Below are positions 17,345 through 27,183 of a stretch of DNA of 64,000 bases, in pieces. The stretch is from JAKEGK01 sp050116575 (GTDB lineage: Bacteria; Pseudomonadota; Gammaproteobacteria; SZUA-152). The stretch is taken from NCBI GenBank assembly GCA_050116575.1, contig JASFOJ010000003.1, forward strand, positions 6,807 to 70,806, read 5' to 3'. The notes beneath the pieces are model-generated. The model worked only from the letters and a program-made list of their open reading frames with translations. It ran no database searches and was not told the origin of the DNA. The translations under genes were made by a program, and so were the position numbers. The number at the start of each line of letters is the position of its first letter. The first letter of the stretch is position 1.

Positions 17345-17707
17345 TTAACGGACGATTTCGATGGCAGTGACAAAGCGGATTTCCTTAAAGCGCTTGTTTA
17401 ACGCGTAGCTTTGAAAATCCGTCATCACGGACCCGCCTTCCCAGGTAACCATATCGTTGCGCTTGACGTTAATGACGCTGGAGGCCACCCAGAAAGTTTC
17501 ACCATCGTTTTCCAGCTTCATGTAGGTGTAGCCGCCGCCACGCATGGCGTTAATGACTTTACCTTTGGTGGGAGGCCCCTGCGTGGTTTCCGAGGCTGGC
17601 TGGGTTTTGGATTTGGATTCCGTGAAAAAATCCGAACAGCTTGCCGACATGAGGAAAAAGGCCAGAATCGCTAGTTTTCCAATGGACTTTTTGCCAACGG
17701 ATTTCAT
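17345..17707 (-). CDS. Small lipoprotein, NrfJ-like fold
   Basis: 120 residues. The signal ends at a lipobox LMSASC with Cys24, so it should be lipidated and periplasmic-facing. The mature domain (GKVINAMRGGGYTYMKL...FWVASS...DFQSYALNKRFKEIRFV) resembles small OB-like NrfJ-related proteins, in which the pattern GxVxxxxxxGxYTYV...SxTLNRxFxxIxF recurs. Function unknown. The start at 17707 has a strong AGGAG upstream; an in-frame ATG ten codons earlier lacks one. Downstream 17079-17344 contains nothing recognisable. Confidence 0.75.
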   Translation of the reverse strand: MKSVGKKSIGKLAILAFFLMSASCSDFFTESKSKTQPASETTQGPPTKGKVINAMRGGGYTYMKLENDGETFWVASSVINVKRNDMVTWEGGSVMTDFQSYALNKRFKEIRFVTAIEIVR

Positions 17708-17902
17708 GCGAGTTGCTCCTGCAAATTGACTCACCAAAACAGAGATCCTTGTGTCTTACCACTGCGGTTAGCGCAACGGTAATACTGTTTTGGATGTTCC
17801 TTGATTAGTCATTTCGGGCTTAGGGACGTTTAAAGACGCCGTTATCGTTATGCTTTTAAACCCGAATGTCCCACGATCGTCGTATTACTACCGTACTATG
17901 CA

Positions 17903-18064
17903 CTACTGTACCTGGAGGCGCTTTGAGCGGTACCCGGATTGTGACTGTCGATGTCCTGCTGGCGTTTGGCCGAGTGCCAATCCTTGGGTCTCCATGAGGC
18001 TTAACCAGGCTATGCTGATTCCCAGCACCGTGAGCGCCAGCCATGAGCACCACACGAGCACCAA
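17903..18064 (-). CDS. Possible small membrane protein, weak
   Basis: A 53-codon frame starting at TTG encodes one strongly hydrophobic helix (VLVWCSWLALTVLGISIAWL) followed by a polar, basic tail. The frame is open some way upstream but has no ATG and no clear ribosome-binding site. It lies in the 511-base gap (17708-18218) between nadC and the lipoprotein gene, in which nothing else is recognisable except the hairpin at 18139. Confidence 0.2.
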   Translation of the reverse strand: MVLVWCSWLALTVLGISIAWLSLMETQGLALGQTPAGHRQSQSGYRSKRLQVQ

Positions 18065-18138
18065 TAGTGAATAAGTACAACGAGTTAGTACAACACTGAA
18101 GTTGCCGCTGCTAGGTTACCACAGCGCGATTTGATCGA

Positions 18139-18166
18139 CTATACCGTCACTCGCTCTCCGGTATAG
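18139..18166. terminator. Inverted repeat downstream of nadC
   Basis: CTATACCG (18139-18146) and CGGTATAG (18159-18166) form a perfect 8-bp stem with a 12-base loop, 53 bases beyond the nadC stop on the minus strand. It lacks a T-run, so it is a weak terminator or a protein-binding palindrome. Confidence 0.4.
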
Positions 18167-18218
18167 TTTAGTTCGCTATTTTCAATATGCTAACAAAATG
18201 ATGGGTTGGTATGGTGGA

Positions 18219-19064
18219 TTAATGCTCAAATCGCATGGACAGGTCCACGGCTTCAACGTCCTTGGTGAGGTCACCCACGGATATGAAATCCACACCGGTT
18301 TGCGCTATTTCACGGATATTGTCCAGTGTGACGCCGCCCGACGCCTCTAATTGGGCGCGTCCCTCATTGATGCTGACGGCCTGCCGCAGTTGTGTCACCG
18401 GCATATTATCCAGCAACAGCCGACTGGCGCCGGCCTCCAGCGCACGTTCCAGCTGCGCCAGGGTTTCCACTTCAATTTCGATGAGCAACCCGGCGTCCGA
18501 TTGTTGCGCCTGCGCAATGGCGGCTTCCAGCGAACCGGCGGCTTCGATGTGATTTTCCTTGATGAGAATGCCGTCGTACAACCCCATGCGATGATTAACA
18601 CAACCACCACAGCGCACGGCGTATTTTTGCGCCTGTCGCAGTCCCGGAATGGTCTTGCGGGTGTCCAGTACGCGGGCGCCGGTGCCTTCGACGGCGCGAG
18701 CGTAACGTTGTGCCCGCGTGGCGGTGCCGGACAGCGTTTGCAGGAAATTCAGCGCGGTGCGTTCGCCGGCCAGCAAGGCCCGGGCCGGTCCGCGCAGTTC
18801 ACACACCAGCTGATCGGCGGCGACAGTCTCGCCGTCTTTTACGTGCCAGTTCAGCGAAACGCGTTTATCCAGCTGGCGGAACACTTCATCGACCCAGGGC
18901 GCACCGCAAATGACCGCCTGCTGGCGGCAGATAACGCGCGCACGTGACGCCTTGTGCTGATCGATAAGGCGGGCGGTGATATCGCCGCTGCCGATATCTT
19001 CGTCCAACGCCCGGCGCACAGTTTCGGCAATCGCCAGGTCCGTTGTCGTACTGGCTTGTGTCAT
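18219..19064 (-). CDS. nadC: Quinolinate phosphoribosyltransferase
   Basis: 281 residues. It converts quinolinate and PRPP to nicotinate mononucleotide in de novo NAD synthesis. Seen are ALNFLQTLSGTATR, DTRKTIPGLR, KYAVRCGGCVNHRMGLYDGILIKENH, LLDNM and EASGGV, the conserved substrate-binding segments. The start overlaps the stop of the upstream methyltransferase gene by 4 bases (ATGA), so the two are co-translated. Confidence 0.96.
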   Translation of the reverse strand: MTQASTTTDLAIAETVRRALDEDIGSGDITARLIDQHKASRARVICRQQAVICGAPWVDEVFRQLDKRVSLNWHVKDGETVAADQLVCELRGPARALLAGERTALNFLQTLSGTATRAQRYARAVEGTGARVLDTRKTIPGLRQAQKYAVRCGGCVNHRMGLYDGILIKENHIEAAGSLEAAIAQAQQSDAGLLIEIEVETLAQLERALEAGASRLLLDNMPVTQLRQAVSINEGRAQLEASGGVTLDNIREIAQTGVDFISVGDLTKDVEAVDLSMRFEH

Positions 19065-19981
19065 ACCGGCTTGACCAATTGCAATACGATGAACCGGTAG
19101 CGCAGGGAACCATTTAATAACGCTTCATTGGGGGTGCTGGTGAAGTACTGTTTGTCCAGTTGCATAAAGGTCCTGCGGAACAGGAAGGAGCCGATTTTCG
19201 ACAATACGGGATTGTTGGTTTGTAGATACTGGCTGATGGTCTGGCCGGCGGGTTTGAGCCGGGTTTTCAGAAAATCATCCAGCAGGGCCACGTTAGGCGC
19301 CACATACTCGGTAATGTCATCATCGCGTAACAACGTGAACGGGCTTTGTTCCACCCAGCGGTAAAACTCGTCCAGTGGTTGTTGCATGGCGTTGTTCACG
19401 GCGGCCGTGGCTTGTTCAGCGGAAAACAAATCGCAGATGATGACCAGTCCGCCCGGTTTTAGCAGTTTCTGGGTCTTGGGAAAAGCACGCTGCATGGGGA
19501 TATGACTGAAACTTTCATTAAAAAAAATCACATCGTAGTACTGTTGATAAATTTGTTCAGGAAAGTCTTCGAATTTCAGTTCGAAGACTTTGGACGTGCT
19601 GTCGGCAAGATCCGCCAGGCGACGTTTGACCCGTGATATCAAAAACGAGGAAGGACTGACCGCATCGATCTGATAACCTTGCTGCGTCAGTAATGCCAGG
19701 ATGTGCCCGCTGCCGCAGCCAACGTCCAGCACATGGGTTTCGTTTTGCGCCGGATCGGGCAATTCGGAAGCAATGAGATTGGCAAACCGGCGTTGTGCGA
19801 CGGCGAGATTATCGAAACTGAGTTCCAGTTCATCATCCCAGAGTCCGTAATGCAGATCATCGATCCCCAGCAGTTGCTGCCCCAACGCCAGCCCCAGTTC
19901 CTGCCCGGTCATTTTCAGTTTTGCCAATGACGTCTTTCCTTTGTGATGTCGGTTTTGTGGAAATAGTACTGGGTTCGACAT
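19061..19981 (-). CDS. SAM-dependent methyltransferase
   Basis: 306 residues. Class I methyltransferase with SAM motif VLDVGCGSGHILALL (84-98) and a preceding HYGLWDD segment typical of the cyclopropane synthase/sarcosine methylase-like group. The C-terminal half (260-300) is basic and aromatic. The substrate is unknown. The 4-base overlap with nadC suggests co-expression but gives no biochemical link. Confidence 0.78.
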   Translation of the reverse strand: MSNPVLFPQNRHHKGKTSLAKLKMTGQELGLALGQQLLGIDDLHYGLWDDELELSFDNLAVAQRRFANLIASELPDPAQNETHVLDVGCGSGHILALLTQQGYQIDAVSPSSFLISRVKRRLADLADSTSKVFELKFEDFPEQIYQQYYDVIFFNESFSHIPMQRAFPKTQKLLKPGGLVIICDLFSAEQATAAVNNAMQQPLDEFYRWVEQSPFTLLRDDDITEYVAPNVALLDDFLKTRLKPAGQTISQYLQTNNPVLSKIGSFLFRRTFMQLDKQYFTSTPNEALLNGSLRYRFIVLQLVKPV

Positions 19982-20216
19982 AGCCTTACAAGGTGTCTGG
20001 CTTGCGCGAAGGGGGAACTTTGGGACAGGTTAACCGGTCTCGGCCTGATAATGGCGTTGCTGCTTTGTTGCAGACTGCGGTGTAAGCCAGAGATTTTTCG
20101 CCCGTGATATCCTTAAACACCCTTACCCCAGACCGGGCGCTGGTTTATATTTCAGGTCATTGTGGGGTTCGTTATTCACCATACAGATCAATAAAACGGA
20201 GTTGGCAGTTGCAGTT

Positions 20217-20957
20217 GTGATTGAATTTCGGGATGCGCTCATCGCAGGGACGATAGTGGTTCTATTGACCGCCGGCGTGATGTACCTTGTCTTTGGCCGG
20301 TGGGAACAATACAGTTCCGCCGACTGGGGCGGACGTTTTAAAAACCGGTTAGCCGGACTGTTATGCCGTTTCGTCTACTTTTATCACCGGCTGCGATTCT
20401 CGCCGATACCCTTACCGGAAAAAGGCGGTGCGGTGGTGGTATCCAACCATGTATCCGGCCTTGATCCTTTATTGCTGATTGCCGCCAGTCGGCGACCGCT
20501 ACGGTTTGTCATCGCCCAGGAGCAGTACCAGCGTTTCGGTCTGCAATGGCTTTTCCGGCTGGCCGGTTGTATTCCCGTGGACCGTTCCAGGCGGCCGGAA
20601 TGGGCCATGCGCGCCGCCTTGCGGGCGCTCAACGATGGCGAGGTGGTGGCGCTGTTTCCCCACGGTAAGATTCACCTGGACTCGGATCCGCCCATCAAAA
20701 TCAAGGGCGGCGCGGTCCGGTTGTCGCAACTGTCCGGTTGTCCCGTTTATCCGGTGCGCCTTGAAGGCGTGCATGGGGAGGGCCATACCGTTTTAGCGGT
20801 GTTTATCCGCAGCAAAGCCCGGCTTATTCCGGAGCCGCCCATGGTTTGCCAGCCCCACCATTACGCTGAAAATCTGCACAAGGTGCAGGAGCTTATCGAG
20901 ACGCCGGCGCCGGCGTCGCTGGGCCGTGACATTCAGGAAAAAGACGATATTGCCTGA
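20217..20957 (+). CDS. 1-acylglycerol-3-phosphate acyltransferase-like protein
   Basis: 246 residues from GTG 20217; earlier TTG starts, up to 20160, are possible. One membrane helix (10-27) precedes a PlsC domain: acyltransferase motif NHVSGLD (His78-X4-Asp83), later FPHGKIH in place of the usual FPEG, and RLEG. It should transfer acyl chains to a lysophospholipid or related acceptor at the inner membrane. The FPHG variant leaves the exact substrate open. Divergent from the methyltransferase gene. Confidence 0.72.
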   Translation: MIEFRDALIAGTIVVLLTAGVMYLVFGRWEQYSSADWGGRFKNRLAGLLCRFVYFYHRLRFSPIPLPEKGGAVVVSNHVSGLDPLLLIAASRRPLRFVIAQEQYQRFGLQWLFRLAGCIPVDRSRRPEWAMRAALRALNDGEVVALFPHGKIHLDSDPPIKIKGGAVRLSQLSGCPVYPVRLEGVHGEGHTVLAVFIRSKARLIPEPPMVCQPHHYAENLHKVQELIETPAPASLGRDIQEKDDIA

Positions 20958-20962
20958 TATTG

Positions 20963-20990
20963 GTTGAAAGTCGCCGGCATGCCCCTATGT
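20963..20990 (+). promoter_or_regulatory. Sigma32 heat-shock promoter of clpB
   Basis: GTTGAAA (20963-20969) and CCCCTATGT (20982-20990), 12 bases apart, match the sigma32 consensus (CTTGAAA, CCCCATNT). The position about 65 bases before the clpB ATG and the identity of the gene support it. Confidence 0.7.
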
Positions 20991-21027
20991 ATTGGGTATG
21001 AATTGCTTGGGATTTACCCAACCCAAT
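20991..21027 (+). promoter_or_regulatory. Hairpin in clpB 5' leader
   Basis: ATTGGGT (20991-20997) can pair with ACCCAAT (21021-21027), or the inner TTGGG (21007-21011) with CCCAA (21017-21021). The two pairings are mutually exclusive at base 21021. It lies in the transcribed leader just before the ribosome-binding site. A thermosensor role is conceivable but untested. Confidence 0.4.
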
Positions 21028-21053
21028 GTTTGTGACACCCCGGAGATAGATAG

Positions 21054-23654
21054 ATGCGAATGGATAAACTGACCAGTAAATTTCAGGAAGTCCTGGCGGA
21101 CGCCCAGAGTCTCGCCGTGGGACGGGATCATCAATATATTGAACCCGTTCACGTCATGGCGGCCATGCTTGACCAGGAAGGCAGCACCGTCCGCCATGTG
21201 TTAACCCGGGCCGGGGTAAACGTTAATAGTCTGCGCTCGCAACTGGGCGAGGCCCTGGATGCATTGCCGCAGGTACAGGGTATTGCCGGTGATGTGAATA
21301 TCTCTCGTGATCTGGGTCGGGTGCTCAATGTCACGGACAAGCTTGCTCAGCAACGCAACGATCAGTACATCTCCAGCGAACTGTTTTTACTGGCGGCGGT
21401 GGATGACAATGACAAACTGGGCGAACTGCTACGCAAACTGGGTGCCTCCAAATCTCCCATCGAAAAAGCCATCGACGAGATCCGCGGCGGTCAGGCCGTG
21501 GATGATCCCAATGCCGAGGAGCAACGCCAGGCATTGGATAAATACACCATTGATTTAACCGAGCGTGCCGAACAGGGCAAGCTCGATCCGGTTATCGGCC
21601 GTGACGATGAAATCCGCCGCACCATCCAGGTATTGCAGCGCCGCACCAAAAACAATCCGGTACTCATCGGTGAACCCGGTGTGGGTAAAACCGCCATCGT
21701 GGAAGGACTGGCGCAGCGTATCGTCAATGGCGAAGTGCCGGAAGGCCTGAAAAACAAACGTCTGCTGGCCCTGGATATGGGCGCCCTGATTGCCGGTGCC
21801 AAGTTTCGCGGTGAGTTCGAGGAACGTTTGAAAGGCGTGTTGAAAGACCTGGCCAAGCAGGAAGGGCAGATCATTCTGTTTGTCGACGAGTTACATACCA
21901 TGGTCGGTGCCGGCAAAGCCGAAGGCGCCATGGACGCCGGCAACATGCTAAAGCCGGCTTTGGCGCGCGGTGAGTTGCACTGTGTGGGCGCCACCACATT
22001 GAACGAATACCGCGAGTATGTGGAAAAAGATGCGGCGCTGGAACGCCGCTTCCAGAAAGTGCTGGTGAATGAACCCAGTGTCGAAGACACCATCGCCATA
22101 TTGCGCGGCCTGAAGGAAAAATACGAAGTGCATCATGGGGTGGATATTACCGACCCCGCCATTATTTCTGCGGCAACCCTGTCGCAACGCTATATTACTG
22201 ATCGCCAGTTGCCGGACAAGGCCATTGACCTGGTGGACGAAGCCGCCAGCCGTATTCGCATGGAAATCGATTCCATGCCCGAGGAAATGGACCGGCTGGA
22301 CCGGCGGTTGGTGCAATTGAAAATTGAACGCGAGGCGCTTAAAAAGGAAAGCGACGAAGCATCCAAACGCCGCCTGGGTGACCTGGAAAAGGAAATTAAC
22401 AAGCTGGAAAAGGAATATTCAGACTTCGAGGAGATCTGGAAAGCCGAGAAAGCGGCGGTCCATGGTTCGCAACATATCAAGGAACAGCTGGACCAGGCGC
22501 GCAAGGAAATGGAAGCCGCCAATCGCGCGGGTGATTTAACGCGCATGTCGGAATTACAGTATGGCCGTATTCCGGAACTGGAGAAACAACTGGCCGCTGC
22601 TTCCCAGGCTGAACAAACCGAGATGAAATTGCTGCGTAATAAGGTCACCGAAGAGGAAATTGCCGAAGTGGTCTCCAAGTGGACCGGCATTCCAGTTTCC
22701 AAGATGCTGGAAGGCGAGCGCGAAAAGCTGTTGCGCATGGAAGAGGAACTGTCAAAACGCGTCGTCGGTCAACAGGAAGCGGTGAAGGCTGTTTCCAATG
22801 CTATTCGCCGCTCCCGTGCCGGGTTGTCGGATCCCAACCGGCCCAACGGCTCGTTCCTGTTCCTCGGACCCACGGGTGTGGGTAAAACCGAGTTAACCAA
22901 GGCGCTGGCGGAATTTTTATTTGATACCGAAGACGCTATGGTACGTATCGACATGTCGGAATTTATGGAAAAACATTCCGTGGCCCGCCTGATCGGGGCG
23001 CCGCCGGGATATGTCGGTTATGAAGAAGGTGGTTATCTCACCGAAGCGGTGAGGCGCAAACCTTACTCTGTCATCTTGCTGGACGAAGTGGAAAAGGCGC
23101 ATCCGGAAGTGTTTAACATATTGCTTCAGGTGCTGGATGATGGCCGGTTAACGGATGGTCAGGGGCGCACCGTGGATTTTCGCAATACCGTCATCGTGAT
23201 GACATCCAACCTGGGATCACAACTGATTCAGGAGTTGTCCGGCGAGGAGCGCTATCAGGATATGAAAACGGCGGTAATGGATGTCGTCGCCCAGCAGTTT
23301 CGGCCCGAATTCATTAACCGCATTGACGAGACCGTGGTGTTTCATCCCCTGGGCAAGGATCAAATACGCGCTATTGCCGGTATTCAGTTGGAATATCTTC
23401 GCCACCGCCTGGAAGATCGCGATATCCATTTGCAGTTCACCGAGGCCGCTCTGGATAAACTGGGCGAGGCCGGTTACGATCCGGTGTATGGCGCACGGCC
23501 GTTGAAGCGCGCCATTCAAAACAACATTGAAAATGAACTGGCGCAAACGATTCTGGCCGGTGAGTTCGTCCCCGGCGACACCATATCTGTGGATGTTGAA
23601 AGCGGGCAGTATGTTTTCAACAAGCAGCAACAAAGCCGCACCTCCGCGGCATAA
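21054..23654 (+). CDS. clpB: ClpB protein disaggregase
   Basis: 866 residues, full-length. N-domain (1-150), first AAA+ module with Walker A GEPGVGKT and Walker B ILFVDELHT, a coiled-coil middle domain rich in K and E (about 410-525), second AAA+ module with GPTGVGKT and VILLDEVEKAHPEV, and the C-terminal domain. The hexamer threads aggregated proteins with DnaK help. The start is ATG 21054 or the in-frame ATG 21060; GGAG lies 5-10 bases upstream. Confidence 0.97.
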   Translation: MRMDKLTSKFQEVLADAQSLAVGRDHQYIEPVHVMAAMLDQEGSTVRHVLTRAGVNVNSLRSQLGEALDALPQVQGIAGDVNISRDLGRVLNVTDKLAQQRNDQYISSELFLLAAVDDNDKLGELLRKLGASKSPIEKAIDEIRGGQAVDDPNAEEQRQALDKYTIDLTERAEQGKLDPVIGRDDEIRRTIQVLQRRTKNNPVLIGEPGVGKTAIVEGLAQRIVNGEVPEGLKNKRLLALDMGALIAGAKFRGEFEERLKGVLKDLAKQEGQIILFVDELHTMVGAGKAEGAMDAGNMLKPALARGELHCVGATTLNEYREYVEKDAALERRFQKVLVNEPSVEDTIAILRGLKEKYEVHHGVDITDPAIISAATLSQRYITDRQLPDKAIDLVDEAASRIRMEIDSMPEEMDRLDRRLVQLKIEREALKKESDEASKRRLGDLEKEINKLEKEYSDFEEIWKAEKAAVHGSQHIKEQLDQARKEMEAANRAGDLTRMSELQYGRIPELEKQLAAASQAEQTEMKLLRNKVTEEEIAEVVSKWTGIPVSKMLEGEREKLLRMEEELSKRVVGQQEAVKAVSNAIRRSRAGLSDPNRPNGSFLFLGPTGVGKTELTKALAEFLFDTEDAMVRIDMSEFMEKHSVARLIGAPPGYVGYEEGGYLTEAVRRKPYSVILLDEVEKAHPEVFNILLQVLDDGRLTDGQGRTVDFRNTVIVMTSNLGSQLIQELSGEERYQDMKTAVMDVVAQQFRPEFINRIDETVVFHPLGKDQIRAIAGIQLEYLRHRLEDRDIHLQFTEAALDKLGEAGYDPVYGARPLKRAIQNNIENELAQTILAGEFVPGDTISVDVESGQYVFNKQQQSRTSAA

Positions 23655-23671
23655 TCAAACGCATAGCGTTG

Positions 23672-23699
23672 ACCGGCTGACCGTCATGGCACAGCCGGT
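23672..23699 (+). terminator. Hairpin downstream of clpB
   Basis: ACCGGCTG (23672-23679) and CAGCCGGT (23692-23699) form a perfect 8-bp stem 18 bases after the clpB stop; a clear T-run is missing. The rest of the 405-base gap to 24059 is AT-rich towards its end and shows no gene. Confidence 0.5.
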
Positions 23700-24059
23700 T
23701 GGCACCTTCCTCTCCTGGATGTAATATTCCTTGCCGGATTAGGCTATAGGTTGTCTCGGCAAGTACTTGTGGCACAATGATGTGGCGTGGCTATAAACGT
23801 GCCTGATTGCCCGGGATATTGTTCGGCTTGCCATGTGGCACGAGATTGTCATGGCTCGAAGATTGTCGCTGGTTGTTCCGGAGCCACATTCGGCCGTTAT
23901 ATAGACGACACGCAGTTGTTTTTTTCGTTAATATTTCCCTAATTCAGATATCTATCAAAAATTTAGGCTATATTATAATCAATTCTCAGGAAAATACGCC
24001 CGGGTGTTTCTAATCAATAAAATCATATAACTCATACCGAAATCTGATAAAGTAAATTC

Positions 24060-26411
24060 ATGTGGAAACAGAAGATCAGCGCAGGCCTGGTGGTGGGTTT
24101 TACGGTCGCTCTTTTGCTGATGATTGTCATCTTTGCAGTTGGCCTGACCGGCATGTCTGCCATACAAAAACGTCTTAAAGGCATCGCTGAAAACCAGAAC
24201 GTCAAAACCGAACTGGCAACCTCAATGCGTTACGCCGCCCGAGAACGCATGTTAAGCCTGTACCGTATGCTGTTGCTGGATGATCCGTTTGAGCGTGATG
24301 ACGAGTTTATGGTGTTTAACCGCTTCGCTCTGGATTTTATCACCGCGCGCAACCAGCTGAAAAAAATGCAGCTAAGCCCTAAAGAACGGACGCTTTTGGA
24401 TGAGCAGGGCACGCTAACGCAGGAAGCGGTGCGTTTACAGGAAAAGGTTATTGATTTCTCCTACAACGACGAAATTGATAAAGCCAAACAATTGCTTTAC
24501 GACAAAACCATGGCGGCGCAGGAACGGGTTTTCCGTAAACTGAATGAACTGACCAGAATCCAGCGCGTTGCAACCCGCAAGGCCGTTGAACAATCGACCC
24601 ACGAATATTTGCGCACCCGGGACCTGATGTACGGGTTCGGTTTTACCGCGTTTTTGATTGCCATTGTAGTGGCCTATGTAGTGATACGGCGTACGGCAAG
24701 CACCGAGTCCACATTGTTCCGGCAAAAAGAACGGGTGCAGGTTACCTTGAATTCCATTGGCGATGGCGTTATCACCACCGATGCCGACGGTAAAGTGGAC
24801 TACATGAATTATGTGGCCAGTAGCCTGACGGGTTTTTCCAATGAAGAGGTCAGGGGACGGGACCTGTTTGATGTGCTCACCCTGGTTAACGATGATGGTT
24901 TTCCGCCCGACGACAATCCGGTGCTCAAAGCGATCAGTGAGCAACGTATTATCGATAATTACGAACCCATGACCCTGGTGCGGGAAAACAGCGGTAACTA
25001 CGCCGTGGACCTCAGCGCGGCACCGATCCGGGACTACGATGGCAGTATCGTGGGGGCGGTGCTGGTGTTTCGCAATATGACCGCGATCCGTGACATGGCC
25101 AACCAGATGGCCTACCAGGCCACCCACGATTCGTTAACCGGGTTGATTAACCGCGATGAATTTGAGCGGCGCCTGGTGGAAGCCATCAATGTGGCGCGCA
25201 GCAATAAGGAGGAACATGTGCTTTGTTACATGGACCTCGATCAATTTAAAGTAGTCAATGACACCTGTGGTCATATCGCCGGTGATGAACTGCTTAAGCA
25301 GTTAACCGTGTTGTTGCATCGCAAAATCCGCAAGTCGGACACCCTGGCCCGGTTGGGTGGTGATGAATTTGGCATCCTGTTTCTGGACTGCAAACTGTAC
25401 AAGGCAAAACAGATTATCTATGTATTGCGCAACGCCATTAACGAATTTCGTTTTGCCTGGGGCGACAAATCTTTCGAAGTGGGCGTGAGCGTCGGTGTCG
25501 TATCCATTAATCGGGAATCCGGCGGTGTAACGGAAATTCTAAGCGCCGCGGACTCGGCGTGCTTCGCGGCGAAAGATCTGGGGCGCAACCGCGTTCATAT
25601 ATACGAGCCGGATGACAAAGTGTTATCGCAACGCCGGGGTGAGATGCAATGGCTGCCCCGGATACGCGATGCCCTGGAGAATGACAGGTTTCAGCTGTTT
25701 TTTCAGAAGTTCGTGCCTATCCAGAAATCCGGCAGCAAATACAATATCGAACTGTTGATTCGCATGCTCGATGACGACGGCAATATTGTTCCGCCCATGG
25801 CCTTTTTACCGGCCGCGGAGCGCTACGATTTAATGCCCGCCATCGACCGTTGGGTAATCGATTATGCGTTTTCCCACTTGCAACAATATCAGCGTGAGAA
25901 TATGCACGATAATTACCTGTGGACGATTAATATCTCCGGGCAATCGTTAAGTGATGAAAATTTTCTGGACTACGTGCAGGCAAAAACCCAGCAATATGAC
26001 ATTCGCCCAGCCCTGGTGTGTTTCGAGATTACCGAAACGGTTGCCGTGTCCAATTTGAGTGATGCAACCCACTTGATAACCGCATTGAAGGAAACCGGCT
26101 TTTATTTTGCGTTGGATGACTTTGGCAGTGGGTTGAGTTCGTTTAACTATCTCAAACACCTGCCGGTGGATTTTCTAAAGATCGATGGCAGTTTTGTCAA
26201 AGACATGCTGGAAGATCCCATCGACTACGCCATGGTGGAGTCCATTAACCAGATTGGGCATATCCTCGGACTGAAGACCATCGCGGAATTTGTGGAAGAC
26301 ACTGAAACCTTGCAAAAACTAAAAGAGTTGAAGGTGGATTACGCCCAGGGTCATGCCATTCATAAACCCGAACTGCTGGATTTTCACAACGAAAAAGCCG
26401 CGCAGCTGTAG
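24060..26411 (+). CDS. Membrane GGDEF-EAL cyclic-di-GMP protein with PAS domain
   Basis: 783 residues. Transmembrane helix 9-32, a periplasmic helical sensor (35-188), helix 190-210, PAS domain (about 222-345), GGDEF domain with intact GGDEF at 433-437 and inhibitory-site RKSD (424-427) five residues before, then an EAL domain. EAL reads ELL (564-566), keeping Glu; NISGQSLSD, EITETVAV, LDDFGSG and KTIAEFVED retain the other metal-binding residues. Both synthesis and breakdown of c-di-GMP are possible. Monocistronic; the ribosome-binding site is weak. Confidence 0.92.
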   Translation: MWKQKISAGLVVGFTVALLLMIVIFAVGLTGMSAIQKRLKGIAENQNVKTELATSMRYAARERMLSLYRMLLLDDPFERDDEFMVFNRFALDFITARNQLKKMQLSPKERTLLDEQGTLTQEAVRLQEKVIDFSYNDEIDKAKQLLYDKTMAAQERVFRKLNELTRIQRVATRKAVEQSTHEYLRTRDLMYGFGFTAFLIAIVVAYVVIRRTASTESTLFRQKERVQVTLNSIGDGVITTDADGKVDYMNYVASSLTGFSNEEVRGRDLFDVLTLVNDDGFPPDDNPVLKAISEQRIIDNYEPMTLVRENSGNYAVDLSAAPIRDYDGSIVGAVLVFRNMTAIRDMANQMAYQATHDSLTGLINRDEFERRLVEAINVARSNKEEHVLCYMDLDQFKVVNDTCGHIAGDELLKQLTVLLHRKIRKSDTLARLGGDEFGILFLDCKLYKAKQIIYVLRNAINEFRFAWGDKSFEVGVSVGVVSINRESGGVTEILSAADSACFAAKDLGRNRVHIYEPDDKVLSQRRGEMQWLPRIRDALENDRFQLFFQKFVPIQKSGSKYNIELLIRMLDDDGNIVPPMAFLPAAERYDLMPAIDRWVIDYAFSHLQQYQRENMHDNYLWTINISGQSLSDENFLDYVQAKTQQYDIRPALVCFEITETVAVSNLSDATHLITALKETGFYFALDDFGSGLSSFNYLKHLPVDFLKIDGSFVKDMLEDPIDYAMVESINQIGHILGLKTIAEFVEDTETLQKLKELKVDYAQGHAIHKPELLDFHNEKAAQL

Positions 26412-26585
26412 CCGGTTGATCGTAAAATACCGATTCCCGCCATTACTGTCTCACACCTATTGCCGGTAAAAGGATAAACAGCGATATTTGCAGGTTTTTT
26501 GCCAAGCCACTGATCCGATGGAACGGTTTTCAATGTCGGACAATGAGATCTGTGTAAAAAGACAGCCGGTAATGATGTGCGGCAT

Positions 26586-27137
26586 TTAACGTAAACCCAC
26601 GACCTGGCCGGAATCGGAAACCTTGTCTGCCAGCAATGTTTGCAAAACATTTTCGATTTTGTTGTAGCGGCCTTCGCCAATAAACCGGTAACGAATAACG
26701 CCCGTTTTGTCCACGATGTACATAGCGGGCCAGTAACGGTTGGCAAAGCGGCGCCAGATTGTAAAGTCATTGTCAATGGCTACGGGATAAGTTATGGCGT
26801 GCTCCTTGACATAGTCGCGGACATTGTCAAAGTTACGCTCGTGGTCGAACTCCGGTGAATGCACGGCCACAACTTCCAGTCCCTTTGTTCGGTATTTTTG
26901 ATACCAGGATTTCACGTAGGGTTCGACGTTTCTGCAATTGTGGCAACCGAAAGTCCAGAATTCCACGATCACGACTTTTCCCTTTAAAGTATCCCAATTC
27001 AAGGGTTTGGAGTTGATCCACCGCTCGGCGCTTATATCAGGGGCCGGTGCGTTAAGCGCTGTCGCCGCAGATATTTTACTGCCCACAAAAGCCAGCGTTA
27101 AAACGGCCGCCAGTAATAAGATTAATCCGTTGCGCAT
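26586..27137 (-). CDS. Periplasmic redoxin (TlpA/DipZ-type)
   Basis: 183 residues with a signal peptide (1-24, ending KISAATA). The thioredoxin-like domain carries FWTFGCHNCRN (Cys65, Cys68), a variant active site typical of DipZ-related redoxins, and a later RYWPAMYIVD cis-Pro region. It probably exchanges thiols or reduces peroxide in the periplasm. Convergent with the GGDEF-EAL gene; single gene. Confidence 0.82.
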   Translation of the reverse strand: MRNGLILLLAAVLTLAFVGSKISAATALNAPAPDISAERWINSKPLNWDTLKGKVVIVEFWTFGCHNCRNVEPYVKSWYQKYRTKGLEVVAVHSPEFDHERNFDNVRDYVKEHAITYPVAIDNDFTIWRRFANRYWPAMYIVDKTGVIRYRFIGEGRYNKIENVLQTLLADKVSDSGQVVGLR

Positions 27138-27183
27138 ATTTTTCCTTATCCGTTTTAGTCACTTACAGTATGTTCTACAATGT

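Noticed and set aside
23832..23852. Possible sigma54 promoter (TGGCACGAGATTGTC) before the GGDEF-EAL gene
   Set aside because: The -12 element reads TC instead of the nearly invariant GC, and the site is more than 200 bases from the gene.
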